Positions 13,076-24,440 of a stretch of DNA of 64,000 nt are shown here, one piece after another. The stretch is taken from assembly GCA_034687125.1 (NCBI GenBank), contig JAQGBZ010000007.1, positions 496,001-560,000 on the forward strand. Reading direction: 5' to 3'. The notes beneath the pieces were generated by a model. That model ran no database searches. It was given only the letters and a program-made list of their open reading frames with translations, and had not been told where the DNA came from. Positions within the stretch are counted from its first letter, which is position 1. Each line of letters starts with the position of its first letter. Source of the stretch: Neelides folsomi (Eukaryota > Arthropoda > Collembola > Neelipleona > Neelidae). Position numbers and translations under genes: made by a program.

Positions 13076-13379
13076 ACTAGGAGGGAGGAAAAACCTCTCC
13101 GAAAACCGTGGATAAATGGGGCTTTCTTACCACGGCCCTCCCTTTCCTCTCTCCGCCTCTCGGAGGGGGAAGGTCGACATTTTTCCCGGGCACCTCCGGA
13201 ATTGGACCTCTTTCCTTGGCCCTCCATGCAAACCATTCCGGCATTCCGGCCCCAAAGATACAACACCTTGTATCCCCAGTTGGAATGTTTGGAAGGAGTT
13301 GCCATGGGTGGAAGAAGATTGGTCAAACTTTGGCAGTTAAAAGGAGATGAATGGTTTTGTCGCGTGCAGGTCGCTATAA
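13076..13379 (+). CDS. Possible coding exon in GC-rich island (unrecognised)
   Basis: This weak candidate lies in a GC-rich island (about 12.1-13.4 kb) set in AT-rich DNA. One frame is open from 13076 to 13534. Its part up to about 13370 reads like protein: PELDLFPWPSMQTIPAF, then RYNTLYPQLECLEGVAMGG, then RRLVKLWQLKGDEWFCRVQ. A possible splice donor, CAG|GTCGCT, follows at 13368-13370. The same frame just upstream (about 12771-13075) is Pro/Gly-rich and ends in a stop, so the two cannot be one exon. I recognise no domain, and no matching neighbouring exon was found. It could equally be conserved non-coding DNA; the boundaries are approximate. Confidence 0.25.
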
Positions 13380-13539
13380 TCCATTTCTTGTTGGTATTAA
13401 ACGTATATAAATATATACCACTTTTCCTACCTGGGAAAGATCAGCTCTCTAAAGGATTTCATTTTCAAATTCCCTCGGAGACACATTCGGAATGTAATGG
13501 GCTTCGTATCGGAGGACAAACCCCGTGGAAATGAATTTG

Positions 13540-16500
13540 AGCAGGTAATCGTTACCAGGTAATAAATAGTTAAATCGTGGGATCTTTTTTTCTCAAAATG
13601 TTTACTGTCTCCCTTCCGACGACACCCAAAACTCATTTTAGGAGATGGTGAATAAGAATGTCAATATTTATTTCTATCAATACTTTAAGAATGGTTCCCC
13701 TCCGAGGCATCTCCATTAATTAATAATCACTTTCAATCACATTTACCCCTCAGACATCCGTCCCATTGTGGACTAGAATCTAATACACAAATACGTATAT
13801 ATTGTGTACATATTTTGTAAGGGCATTTGGTGGCGCTCGCATTTCCTCAATTATTTAGTTGTGGGAGCAAAGGAGTTGCCTCAAAATGCCATCGTCGGTA
13901 AAAAGGAACGTAATATTTTGAGACTGTGAGTTATTATGTATGAAGGTGAGGCCGGTGGTTCCCTTTTATTATTCCCCCTTTTTCAACCAATCTGCACCTT
14001 GAGTATATCCATATATATGAAATACATGTATTGTAAGGGAGACAACTATAGGTTGAAATATCACACGTCAGCCGCATGGGGACTTTTTAATGCTGATCCA
14101 TTTTGAGCTAGTGTGGGTGTGTGTGTCTTAATTCCCTTCATCCATGCTTTCACATTATGGGGCTTTTATCGTAATCAATAGAACATGTTCGTGGGTCGAA
14201 ACTCGCTCCATTCCTCCCCGACTCCATTCCGAGAAAGGTCTTTTACAGCCCTACATTGTGGAGGGGGAAAGTTTTTCGTGACCTTTGCAATTTTCTTGTA
14301 AATTCGAACCAATGCCTCCTTGTCTACGAACACTAGGATTAATAAGAGCCATTCAATATTGACAATTTAGACAGATAAATTATAAAGGGAATACATGAAA
14401 GGGGATTAAATATTTAAACCATTCGTCTACGTGTTTGGTGCGGGCTGAGAGTAAAAGACGAGCTATGAACAAATGCTCTGCTATGAAGTGTCTCACAAAC
14501 ACTTTTGTCTCCCAACGTGTCTGCTAATAAAAAACATCGACAAATACATGCATACGATCGATCGATCGACCAGGATTTCCCGGATCAACTAAATTGTTAA
14601 TAAATTGCCCTACTTGGAAAAGAATTTAACGACTTTCTTTCTCAACAGCTCACTGGACAAACAATATTACAAATATACATAATAATAATCTTCAATATCA
14701 ATAACTTTACGAGAATAGGTATACGTATACATACAGCATATACTACGGCCACATACAATATTCTGCAATTATAACCAATTTATATTTCAAAAATATTCTC
14801 AAGAATAAATACATACTTATTTTGTTAATAGAATCACAATAAATAATTCTACCAATTTCATTGGGCAAATTGCTATATTATTAATTATTACTAACAATAA
14901 GTGTGATATTACATATTTTAAAATGGACCGATTTGTTTAAAAGGTTCAATGAGAAATATAATAAATGAATGATGAGATTGAATTTATATTTAATTCTTAA
15001 TTGTATAGGTTCTGCTCTTGATTTATTATTTATTATATTCCTACTGGATGTAAATTGTATTATGTGAATAAGGGCTACTTACAAGTTTGAGAGTTGTGGG
15101 TTGAAGTGGTTTGGTCTGAGTTGACGAGAAGTGTGGAGTCAGAGGAAGGAAAGTGTTTAAGAGTGGAGAGTCGTCGGCTCAAGACGGGCAGGCGTCTGTA
15201 ATTTTTATATTTGTACACACATAAAGAAATGAGCTAATATTGAAGTTATGAGTTTGAATCAAAGGGAAAGACACGGGGAGATTTGAGGGAAACCCGTTTG
15301 CCTTGTGTGGTGTTTGTTTCTTGTAAGATTACTGATCATTATTTCTGCCATTCTGGCATAGACATATGCGAAGCGTAACCCATTCCGTCTCCCTTCCGGT
15401 GGAGAGAATGAAATCAAAACTCACCCCCTAAGAGCTCCAGCTTACTTAATTATCTTCAATTATGATTCCTTGACTCGTGGCTGGAGGACCCGACGTTGGT
15501 ACAGAGAGGTAAGTGATGATCCAACGAAGGAGTCTCCTCTATGTCCACATCCGCTACATCTCATCCGACCATTTAGGCTCATTATTTCCTCCCTATACCT
15601 CTCTCGTTAGGAGAGTGTCCGTGTGGAGTACAAGGGTTCATTATCTTTAAAATCCCCAGATCGAGGGATAAGAGTCTCGATAATGGATATGGCTCCGCGA
15701 TCACATCCTTCCAACATTACCATCATGTATCACCATCGGAAGTCATTTTTGGATAAGAATTGCTCCACTCGAAGAATCAGAAGGATGTAATTACATTTGG
15801 AATCGCAGGAGTCATCCAACCGCTTAAGACGAATATGGTCGACGTGTATGTAAGCTCTCCAGCAACTCACCGGGCCTGCCAGTTGTTCGACCAAATTCAC
15901 GCCTTTGAATGGGAAATGAATAATAATAATACATCTTGAGATCCGTACTCCTACCAACGGAGGCATTCCCAAGTTTTTGTCCTCGAGACTTGACTGATTG
16001 TTGGATCATTTCACACGGATCAGTTTGTAAATAATGTTTTGTAGAATAAAGGGAATATTTAAATGGGAGGATGTGGGGCTCAGAGCCATGGTGGTAAAAA
16101 GTGGAGAGAGACCTGGAACAAATCCCAGATCGAATCGACTAGGAACGAATCTCCAACATGAACATTACAAGAGTGGGTGGAACTGCTAAAAAGTGACTGA
16201 ATGGTGGTAGTCTTCTTTCTGCTCGGATTCCTTACTTTCAGCCAGGCGATTCAAACCTTGAGACTCATTCTTATAATGGTCTTTACAAATTACCTTCATC
16301 ACCTTCCCTTTATTGGTGTACGGACGCGAGCTCAACAGCCCCCTTCGAGCCTCAATCGATCCTTCATTCCTTCGGAATAATCCTAAAACTCCAACCAACC
16401 CTTCTCATCACTTCATCTTTATTGAGCCCAACCAAGTTGTCCCTAACATTTCCCCCCACTCCCAATTGACTCCTCTCGTTCCACCGACCCTATGCAGATA

Positions 16501-19170
16501 CACTTACGATTGTTTTATCCCCCAATGTGGACCCTTATCATCGGGCCATTCACATTTGGTGGACAATCGGATTCTTTCATTCTCCATCAAATGCTCCTTC
16601 ACCTCCATTCTCATCGAACGGAGAATCAATGAGGTCCATTAGGAATATTATTTCCAGGCCTTTAATGACAGCCTCCACTTTTGAATTTGGATGGCGGCTG
16701 TCGACGGGTTTGAATGAGTCAGAGGGCCAACAGTGAGAAGATGGGAAGTTGGGGGACAGCCACTCACGTTTCCTTCCAAACACGTCAAGAGCCAACTGAT
16801 TTACCATCCACCTCCTACTACTCCTAATAAAATACACCTCACATGAGCACAAATGGGATACTCAGTGAAATAACTGGGAGAATGAGTAAAAGGGGAATTG
16901 GCCCCATAAAATTATTTAATTTGATTTATCACTTAATGTGACTTATCACCGAGTGGAACCTTCATTGCCATTTTGGCTCAAAAGGAGCTCCTGTGCGAGC
17001 CTTGGGTTTTTAAACGCCACCTTGTCGTCTCACACTACGGGCATGCCACAGAGATGGAATCTATTGTAAAATAATCTCCCTCCTTAACCATGAAAGTGGA
17101 GAAATCTCTCTCGGCCAGGGAATTGAACGTGAAGTAAGTCTTATCCGCAGTACGAACCTTCATGTTCCCCAACCAACGGCTGAATTAAATATTCACAATT
17201 AATTAGGGACGGTGAGATTTTAATTAGCTCTGGACTGGGGTGATATCTCCCATTTGGCATATTGGGCTAATTGACCTGAGGTGGGCTTGAGTGATGTGGA
17301 TAATGAGGAATATTATTATAAATGGGTGGGAATATTGGAGGAACGAGCTGCTTACCTTATGATCAGAGATGTGAGAAAGGAGTGAGGACAGAGAGCGAGA
17401 GGAGATGGGAACAAAAGGGTGAATAGAATGGAAGACTCTCTCGTGGAACACTTGCTAGTGTTGATATCCAATTGATGGTGAGTCTGGTGGGTAGATCTAG
17501 TACGGACATAGTGAAGTATATCCCCCATAACCATCCACCTGACATTTCCGATTCCCATACTTTCTTTGTTGGTACAAAAAGAGCTCCTTTGAGGATTGAA
17601 CTTGCATTCAGCTCCAGAGCACCTGCTGTCCTTCATGGCTCTTCCACATAGGCGCGTCAATGATTCCAAATCATCGAGATCCGAATCCCTGAGTCCCACC
17701 CTCACCTTAATTACATGTAGTAGTCCACATTTCCAACGAGCAGCCGCGGCCTCATTGAAAGTGAAAACCTCTGGATTCTCCCACTTCCTCTCGAGAGGAT
17801 GAGCCTTCGACTCCTCCGCTTCACTTCTCAATCGCCCTCTCCGCAATTGACTCCTCCACGGATCCCCCACTATTATACATACTATTATTACACAATTCCA
17901 TCATTCCTCCGTTCTTTGACACGGAGGCGTCCGTGGAACAAGGGACCATATGGGAGACCAATGGGGAATCGCAATAATTCCCCCATTCCACGGCCCTCCC
18001 GTCATGCATGCGGATCCTCCACCTCCCCACCTTTTCCCCCATATGGAGGCTCAGGACAAGATGACGAGACTCCTTTTGCACATTTTCCGCAGAACGGAGA
18101 GAGAAAAGCCCAGAGGCTCCGCGTCCCCGGCCTAAAACGACCATTTACAACCACGTGGAGGGAGAGATGATGTGGGCATGATAGAGCCAGGTAATGAGAT
18201 GGCCTATCTCCCCTATGACTCAAATTAGACCATATAATAAATGGTTTCCTTTATTCATAACAGCCCTTGGTCGAGGATGTGCGCGTCTTCCGAGAGGAAA
18301 TGTCTTTTGAGGGTCAATTAGAGAGGAGGAGGATCGGACGCCGACTCCATGAGGAATACATTGCTAATTAATTATGTAAGGAGCATAAACGGTGTGTGGA
18401 GAGGAAGTTGTTTTCTCTTTTATCTACTACTCAGAGAAGAAGTGAGAAGAGTGGAAGAGTCAAATTGACGGATAAACTCCTTCTTCCTTTACATATCCAA
18501 TCCCTTATTTGATTCCAACCAAGAAAGGTGAACGACGACTAATTTTACGACCTTATTCCTATATGACTTAATTAACGATTCCTCCCAATCTCCTTAATTA
18601 ATTACCTTCATATTATGTATTCCCGACTATCTCACTTCATCTTCTCTTAATGAGGGGTTTGCCTTCTTGAAAAGAGGAGGAAAAGTGAGGTGAATTGGAT
18701 CATATGCCTCTTTTCAAATCCTCGAATTCCTTGCCGCTATTTCACGATTTGATTCTTAGTTTCATTAATTAGTACCTAAGTTATACTAACCCTTCATAAA
18801 TATTAGGCATTAATTATTATGGGTAGTATTACTAGAATGAGTAATTATTTTGCTCCAATTGAAACATTAAAAATGCTAAATATTACTAATTATAATTTTA
18901 TGGTCTGTTCATGTTAAAATAATAATTAAATAACTTTTTAAAAAATTAATAGAAATTATCATTGAAACTACGTGTATTATTTACAAATACTTAATAAAAA
19001 GAATTTATTAACCATGGCAAAATAAATTAAATCTCATTCTTAATCAATGAGAGTTTATAATTTAAATTTTTAATGAATTTTGACATGTGAGAGAAAATGG
19101 AACAAAAATTTCATTTCGTTCTTGAGCTGAGGTTCAAGATTGAATTGAATCAATGAGCTTTAAAATGTCA
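13540..19170. other. Intergenic, mixed composition, no gene supported
   Basis: AT-rich stretches (14.3-15.0 and 18.5-19.2 kb) alternate with islands of higher complexity (15.1-18.4 kb). The islands hold several overlapping ORFs on both strands, the longest a 172-aa minus-strand frame at 17352-17870, but none shows a domain or a plausible exon chain. A GATC microsatellite run is present near 14556-14572. An isolated donor-like CAGAGAG|GTAAGTGA sits near 15503-15518. The islands may be regulatory or untranslated sequence. Confidence 0.5.
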
Positions 19171-19172
19171 TA

Positions 19173-19514
19173 CCGTATATACCCTCCGCCCTCCCACCCC
19201 CGGGTATCTTTTGGGTACCGGGCATAATAAAAGGAATGAGACTTGAGCCCAAATAAAAAATTTATTTTATTAAAATTATTATAGTTTCTTCCATTGATTT
19301 ATGCTTTTTGGATCAATGGAAAATTTATTTTCAGTGTATTCTCCACTATGAGTATTAAGTGTATTAAAGAACAGTTGGTTTAAATATTATGACGTTTTAG
19401 TTTATATTTTCCCTCAACATTTATATTATGCCCATGGACCCGGGCATCTTTTAGGTACCGGGTATTTTTTAAAGTCCCATGATCTACCCCCTGGTATCTT
19501 CTTGGTATATACGG
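19173..19514. mobile_element. Small TA-flanked inverted-repeat element (MITE candidate)
   Basis: The perfect inverted termini CCGTATATACC (19173-19183) and GGTATATACGG (19504-19514) are each flanked by TA (19171-19172 and 19515-19516), the target duplication of Tc1/mariner-type transposons. Inside each end lie related, partly inverted blocks around CCCGGGTATCTTTTGGGTACCGGG (left) and its diverged partner CCCGGGCATCTTTTAGGTACCGGG (right). The blocks are GC-richer than the AT-rich core. No transposase ORF is present. Length is about 342 bp. Confidence 0.65.
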
Positions 19515-20342
19515 TATTCCCATTTTATGAAAATCCTCTCAACCAACTTATGTACATAGAAGAAAATAATAAACCTAACATATTTATATAATATGCGTAT
19601 CTTATATTACATTATTATTACTATTTACTTTTGTCCGTTTTGTCTGTCCTTGCCACATCTTATGTCGAGGAAAATAATTGAGCCTGGTTGCTCTTCATTG
19701 TTCGTCAACTTGATGAATGAATAAAGGACGTTATGCGTTAGACCTTTTAACACGGTTTTTCTTTTTCTTTCATTCGATTCTCTCGGCATGTGTATATATT
19801 ATTTATATTACGACCATCCATCCACCGACCATTAGTAGATATAACAATTTAATTTTTGACTCTTTTCCAATGTTTGATTGTCATTTGAATATAATATGTA
19901 TAGTATTTACATATATAAATAGTATATAGGTATTCTATTGGATATGTTAATAGTAATGCAATACAGATATCAATATAATTAATTATATTTGTAGTATTGT
20001 GTTCTAAATATTATATGGGATTATACATATACACCATGAATGGTATGTATTATGTAAATATATTGTACATACGGTATGTATAGTAGTATGAACTTATGTG
20101 CATAGAATATAGGATTTTGATATCCAAAATCTACAATAATAAGATATGAGAGTTAAATATGACATGGTTTTAAATATATACTGTTTATGTACATTTATAT
20201 ACAAATTATGCATATATCTTACACATATCTATTATATGCAATAGAAAAGAAAGAATTATCTACAGATAATACAGATATATTGGTAGTTTTGGTGTAATGT
20301 GAATATACGAAAACTCTTATCTGTCAATATACCTTTATTTAC

Positions 20343-20611
20343 GGTCAGGGTAAAGATGATGGACCAAACGAAAAATTTGGTTTTCACAAAAACCAAATAT
20401 GCTCAAAATCACTCAATTCGCGTAGAAATACCATTAAAAGGTGATTTATCATGATTTGGTTAGGTTAAGTTAGGTTAAGAAAAGTTTCTAAGTCCTTAAC
20501 CTAACCTAACCTAACAGAACCATGTCAAAACAAGTTTTCTATGCGAATTAAGTGATTTTGAGCATATTTGGTTTTTGTGAAAAAATTGGTCCATCATCTT
20601 TACCCTGACCC
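20343..20611. mobile_element. Fold-back MITE with internal TTAGG/CCTAA repeats
   Basis: A 269-bp near-palindrome. The left arm starts GGTCAGGGTAAAGATGATGG and the right arm ends CCATCATCTTTACCCTGACC. The inner arms also pair (ACCAAATATGCTCAAAATCACT against AGTGATTTTGAGCATATTTGGT). The 8-bp TTATTTAC sits directly outside both ends (20335-20342 and 20612-20619), a clean target-site duplication of the size made by hAT-type transposases. Near the centre are TTAGG units (20460, 20470) facing three tandem CCTAA units (20500-20514), the arthropod telomere motif. There is no coding capacity. Confidence 0.88.
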
Positions 20612-20989
20612 TTATTTACATATATGAATCTCATTCAAAATCACCTTAAATTTGTATAATTTTAAGTTAAAATAAACTAAAGAGATAATTTAAAAATATA
20701 TATTGACATATTATTGATTAATTAAAAGGAATATTCGAATTGGTGGAAGTTTCTTAAACATTTGTGAATGCTTACTGCCTTGTTCTTATTGTGTGCTTCT
20801 TTTGTAAAAATAAACAAACAGTAATGACGACAGAAATGGAAAATGTATAATCTTATTAGATCAATATAAATTACATATATTGGTAGTGCCGTGAATCGGT
20901 TTATAAGAAATCTTTCATCTATCTCAATTTTTAATGCGAAAAACAAAAGCTCAAACCCCTCAAAATGGGCAACTACAAGCTACCACACA

Positions 20990-21437
20990 ACCCACACCAA
21001 GTTAGCACACATCTACACATACAAGCTACCTTCTCCTGTCCACTATTTCCAATACCGGGAAATGGTGAGAGAAAATGCGACGGCAAAGTCGTCGGCGGAG
21101 CTCTATGTTTCCTCCGCTCTCTCATACCAACAAGCAAAGCAGTTTCTGGAAGCAATCCCTAGTCCCGAAAAAGAAGTAAGGTTTTTTTAATATCAAGATC
21201 AAACATTTTTTATATTTATAAATGACTTGATTTTAATACATTAAACACTAGCATAATGTTAAAATTAATTATTTTAATTGATCTTTTATTTGCTAGATAA
21301 ATGATCTGCTTAAGATAGCAAAGACCAACTTTGTTGTTGTGAAACTTCTCACGAGCGGCCACACAAAGGAATCCACAGTCCCACCAGAATTAGACTTTTC
21401 TCTTTATTTAAATTTTCCAATTATTTTATCAAAGTAA
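20990..21437 (+). CDS. NAA35: NAA35 (NatC auxiliary subunit), C-terminal exons only
   Basis: NAA35 (Mak10) is the scaffold subunit of the NatC N-terminal acetyltransferase with NAA30 and NAA38. These two exons (to 21175, then 21297-21437, phase 0) encode the C-terminus. KLPSPVHYFQYREM matches human TPPPVHYLQFKEM, KQFLEAIPSPEKEINDLLKIA matches MILENIPNPDHEVNRILKVA, and FVVVKLLTSGHTKES with VPPELDFS matches FVVMKLLAGGHKKES and VPPEFDFS. The stop falls where the family ends, and the frame is clean. The frame is open upstream to 20891, so the 5' edge is uncertain. No earlier NAA35 exon is found upstream in the window; instead the middle of the protein lies 3 kb downstream. It may be a 3' end with a very long intron, or a duplicate fragment. 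Confidence 0.8.
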
Positions 21438-21956
21438 AATGATTAAAATTACTTTAATTATAAATACAACCTTAATTGTATAACTCACTAATTAAATATC
21501 TTGTGTTGATTATTAGTTTATGCGTAATGAGTTGATTGTTTAAACACATTTGTATAAAAATAGGTCAATTGCTTTTAAATCCATTTTTGTCAAAAGTGTT
21601 GAAATTACGATATGTACAAATTGGTTTCTGCTTGTAAATAAAATAAATTAGATTATATTATCTTATTAGATATTTCCTGTTTACTAATATGGTAGTTATT
21701 TCATTCTCACACCGCACCTGTCACACCATGCACCAACAACCCTCCTTCGGCTTTTGCTTGAATAATTGTGGAAGTAGATTGCGAGTTTTTAATATTATCA
21801 AGCTATTCAATGCGCTCAAAGTCCACAAGATACGTATTAATAAATCCAACGGCCAAAAGGCAAATTCATTTTCTCATCCTTGTCTTGTCTTCACACTCAC
21901 ACTCCTTCAACAAACAACAAACTGAGTTACATAAGCCTATAGGCTAATTATTAAGA

Positions 21957-23675
21957 ATGGTAAGTGTGATTAAATATATCATAATTTCGTAACAATTCGG
22001 TTTATCTGACCTGTATTAATTCTGTATTTGTAATATATTAGTATTTATAATTTTAACTTAATGCTAATTTTTTTACCAGTCATGCTTTATTTATATTTTA
22101 GAAATGTGATATTTGTGGTCACGAAGAGAGATGCTCAGTTTGCGCTTTTGTAAAAAAATTAATAAAATATCAATTATATGCTTATAATGCTATTATTTCT
22201 AAAATAGGAATTCTCTATATATCCAATTTAATTATTATGAATATTTATAAATTGAATAAAATTGACATATTGAAACTAAATTTTGAATATACAGATTTAA
22301 AAGTAATTTTTTATATTTTAGAAGACAATAAAATCAAAGTCTCAACGGACCAAATATGTTGTCCTCCCATCCAGTGAGGACTGTGAAGAGAAACATGTAG
22401 AAACAGAATTAGAAGGGTCAGTAGAAATCCCAGTTGAAGAAATTACAACTTTTAACGTAAGATTCAATTGTTATGTAAATATTTTGAATTTAAATATTTT
22501 ATTTGCAATAATAAGTAGAGGAGCTTCGTGCTCATCCTATCTAAAACAGTGTAAAATATATGCTTTTATTTAAAAGCCCATTAAAGCTAATCTTTATAAA
22601 TTACATATATACGTATCAACAAAATATTATTTACTACATTTCTTATGAATGTACGTTTGACTGGATGATTTTTAAATTTTAGAAAGAGGTGAACCGGAAA
22701 AATAAATCGTCAAAACGAGCTATTGAAATAGCTCCAGTTGAGGAATCGAATTTTCACCCAGAAGCAACTACTTCTTATCCCTTTGGAGCTTCAGTGGTAT
22801 TTTCATAATAAATTACATTCAATCATTGTGTCTTAATAATAATTTGGATGAATTTGGGGTCTAGTGTTTGTAAAATGAATTTTTTACATATTGTTAAACA
22901 TCGAATCATTAATCCACAAAATGATATAATGTTTTAATATAATCAAATTAAATATTCCAGGGTGGATTAAGAAAATCACCGAGAAAGGCGGGGATTTCCC
23001 AAATTCCATTTAAAGCAAATTCAGAAGTAAGAAAAATACATACCATATTATTGCATATCCATAGGCTATAAATATAAATTATTAATACGCACCTATTATT
23101 ATAGTGATATATACATAGTGATATACAGAGTGTACATAGTGATTTTATTTAAAGTCAAATAAAGCTTTCCAATTATTTTTTCATTGAAATGATTTAATTT
23201 TTATTTATCAAACCGGACCTAATCTCATTTGATTCATGTTTACTATTTTATCTTCTAATCTTTTATTTTATTTTACCTTATTACAGAAATCAGGAACAAT
23301 AGCACAAGGCGGTAATTCTAAGTTAAAGAGAAAAAGGACAGTGATTTCATTTAAGAAATTCGAAAAGGTGAATCATGATTTGCTAAAAGTAAAAAAAGAA
23401 AATCGGAAATTGAATCACAAGTTGGCAATAGTGGAAATAAGGCTGGATGAGGTGTTAAAAAGATTGAATGATATAGAAAAAAATTTGTGTCAACGCTGCC
23501 AAAAAAATATGGTAAAACATTATTTTTACATTCATATAATAATCTCTTTTTCTTTATTAATTAAAGATTCTGTAATTGTTTTAAAATATAGTATAATTTA
23601 TTTATTTTAGAATTTATGAATGATTAAAATAATGATCTTGTATAATTTTATTTATTTCAGGGTTTTAAAAATTAA
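21957..23675 (+). CDS. Unrecognised small Cys-knuckle / coiled-coil protein
   Basis: Not a family I recognise. A consistent chain of seven exons reads 21957-21959 (ATG alone), 22102-22149, 22322-22456, 22683-22796, 22961-23026, 23287-23511 and 23661-23675, all with GT-AG junctions and all phase 0, giving 201 aa. The N-terminus has a paired-cysteine knuckle (KCDICGHEERCSVCAF, C-x2-C-x5-C-x2-C). The middle is charged and Ser-rich. Residues about 135-192 are Lys/Glu-rich and likely a helical coiled coil (FEKVNHDLLKVKKENRKL onward). A second pair (CQRC) lies near the end. Zinc binding and a nuclear location are only inference. Exon 1 holding just the ATG is unusual; an alternative start is possible. 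It lies between the two NAA35 pieces. Confidence 0.6.
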
Positions 23676-23961
23676 AAAGGTTTAATCTACCCATAATTTT
23701 CATTGTAATATATTTATATATATTTATTACAAAAATTAAAATCGAAATATTTATTTTAATAACTTTCTTACAATTTTAATAAATTTAAATCCCTTAAAAT
23801 CACTATTTTATTCTTGATATTAAAAAAAGACATTAAATTAGTAATATAATTTTATTTTTTTAAAATCTAATATATTTTACGATTGTTTTATAATCTATCG
23901 ACTATAATTATAATTTTAAATAATAATTATAAACCGATTATTCGGTAACATCGGTGAAATT

Positions 23962-24141
23962 ATGAAAAGTGTTCCTCGGGCCGATTTGCCTCATCAGAAC
24001 CATGACAAAATGAAACACAATTCGGAGAAAAATGACTTCAATCAGAGGTCGAGCCCATTCACACCTTTGACTCCAGACAGCGATTACATGGACTGGACAC
24101 TTGATCTCACGCTCTCGGCCCTTTCAATCACTTCGAAGTAG
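23962..24141 (+). CDS. Short ORF, 59 aa, unrecognised
   Basis: An intact 60-codon frame starts at ATG 23962, in a more balanced patch within AT-rich DNA. It contains FTPLTPDSDYMDWTLDLTLS and ends LSITSK. The DYMDWTLDLT stretch faintly recalls the N-terminal (N)WVDITQDF segment of NAA35, and the next recognisable NAA35 block (LELGELLH) is 300 bases downstream, so this may be remnant NAA35 exon 1 instead of a separate gene. No TATA box or family match supports independent function. Confidence 0.35.
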   Translation: MKSVPRADLPHQNHDKMKHNSEKNDFNQRSSPFTPLTPDSDYMDWTLDLTLSALSITSK

Positions 24142-24440
24142 ACAAATGAAGAGGAGAAGGAAAATGATGAGAAAATTGACATTACGTTTCTCTTCCTCAA
24201 TGCAACAAAATGTAAATACTTTATTACATAAATAAATGTGTATTTCAATTACACTTCTATTTATTACATAGATTTATAATTTATTTCATGATTCCTTGTG
24301 TAGTTAATTATATCTCACTTAATTTTAAATACTTTCAATGTATACCTAGGTATGCTGCTATTCTAATTTAATACAGTATACAGAGATATGTATAGAGGCT
24401 TAAAATTCTTGGTTCTTAATTTAATATTATTTTTCTAGAG

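Noticed and set aside
12241-13080. 279-codon plus-strand ORF
   Set aside because: It is long only because the island is GC-rich. Residue composition looks random, and several other frames on both strands are equally open.
17352-17870. 172-codon minus-strand ORF
   Set aside because: No domain, no splice-linked partner and no codon bias; the opposite strand is also largely open.
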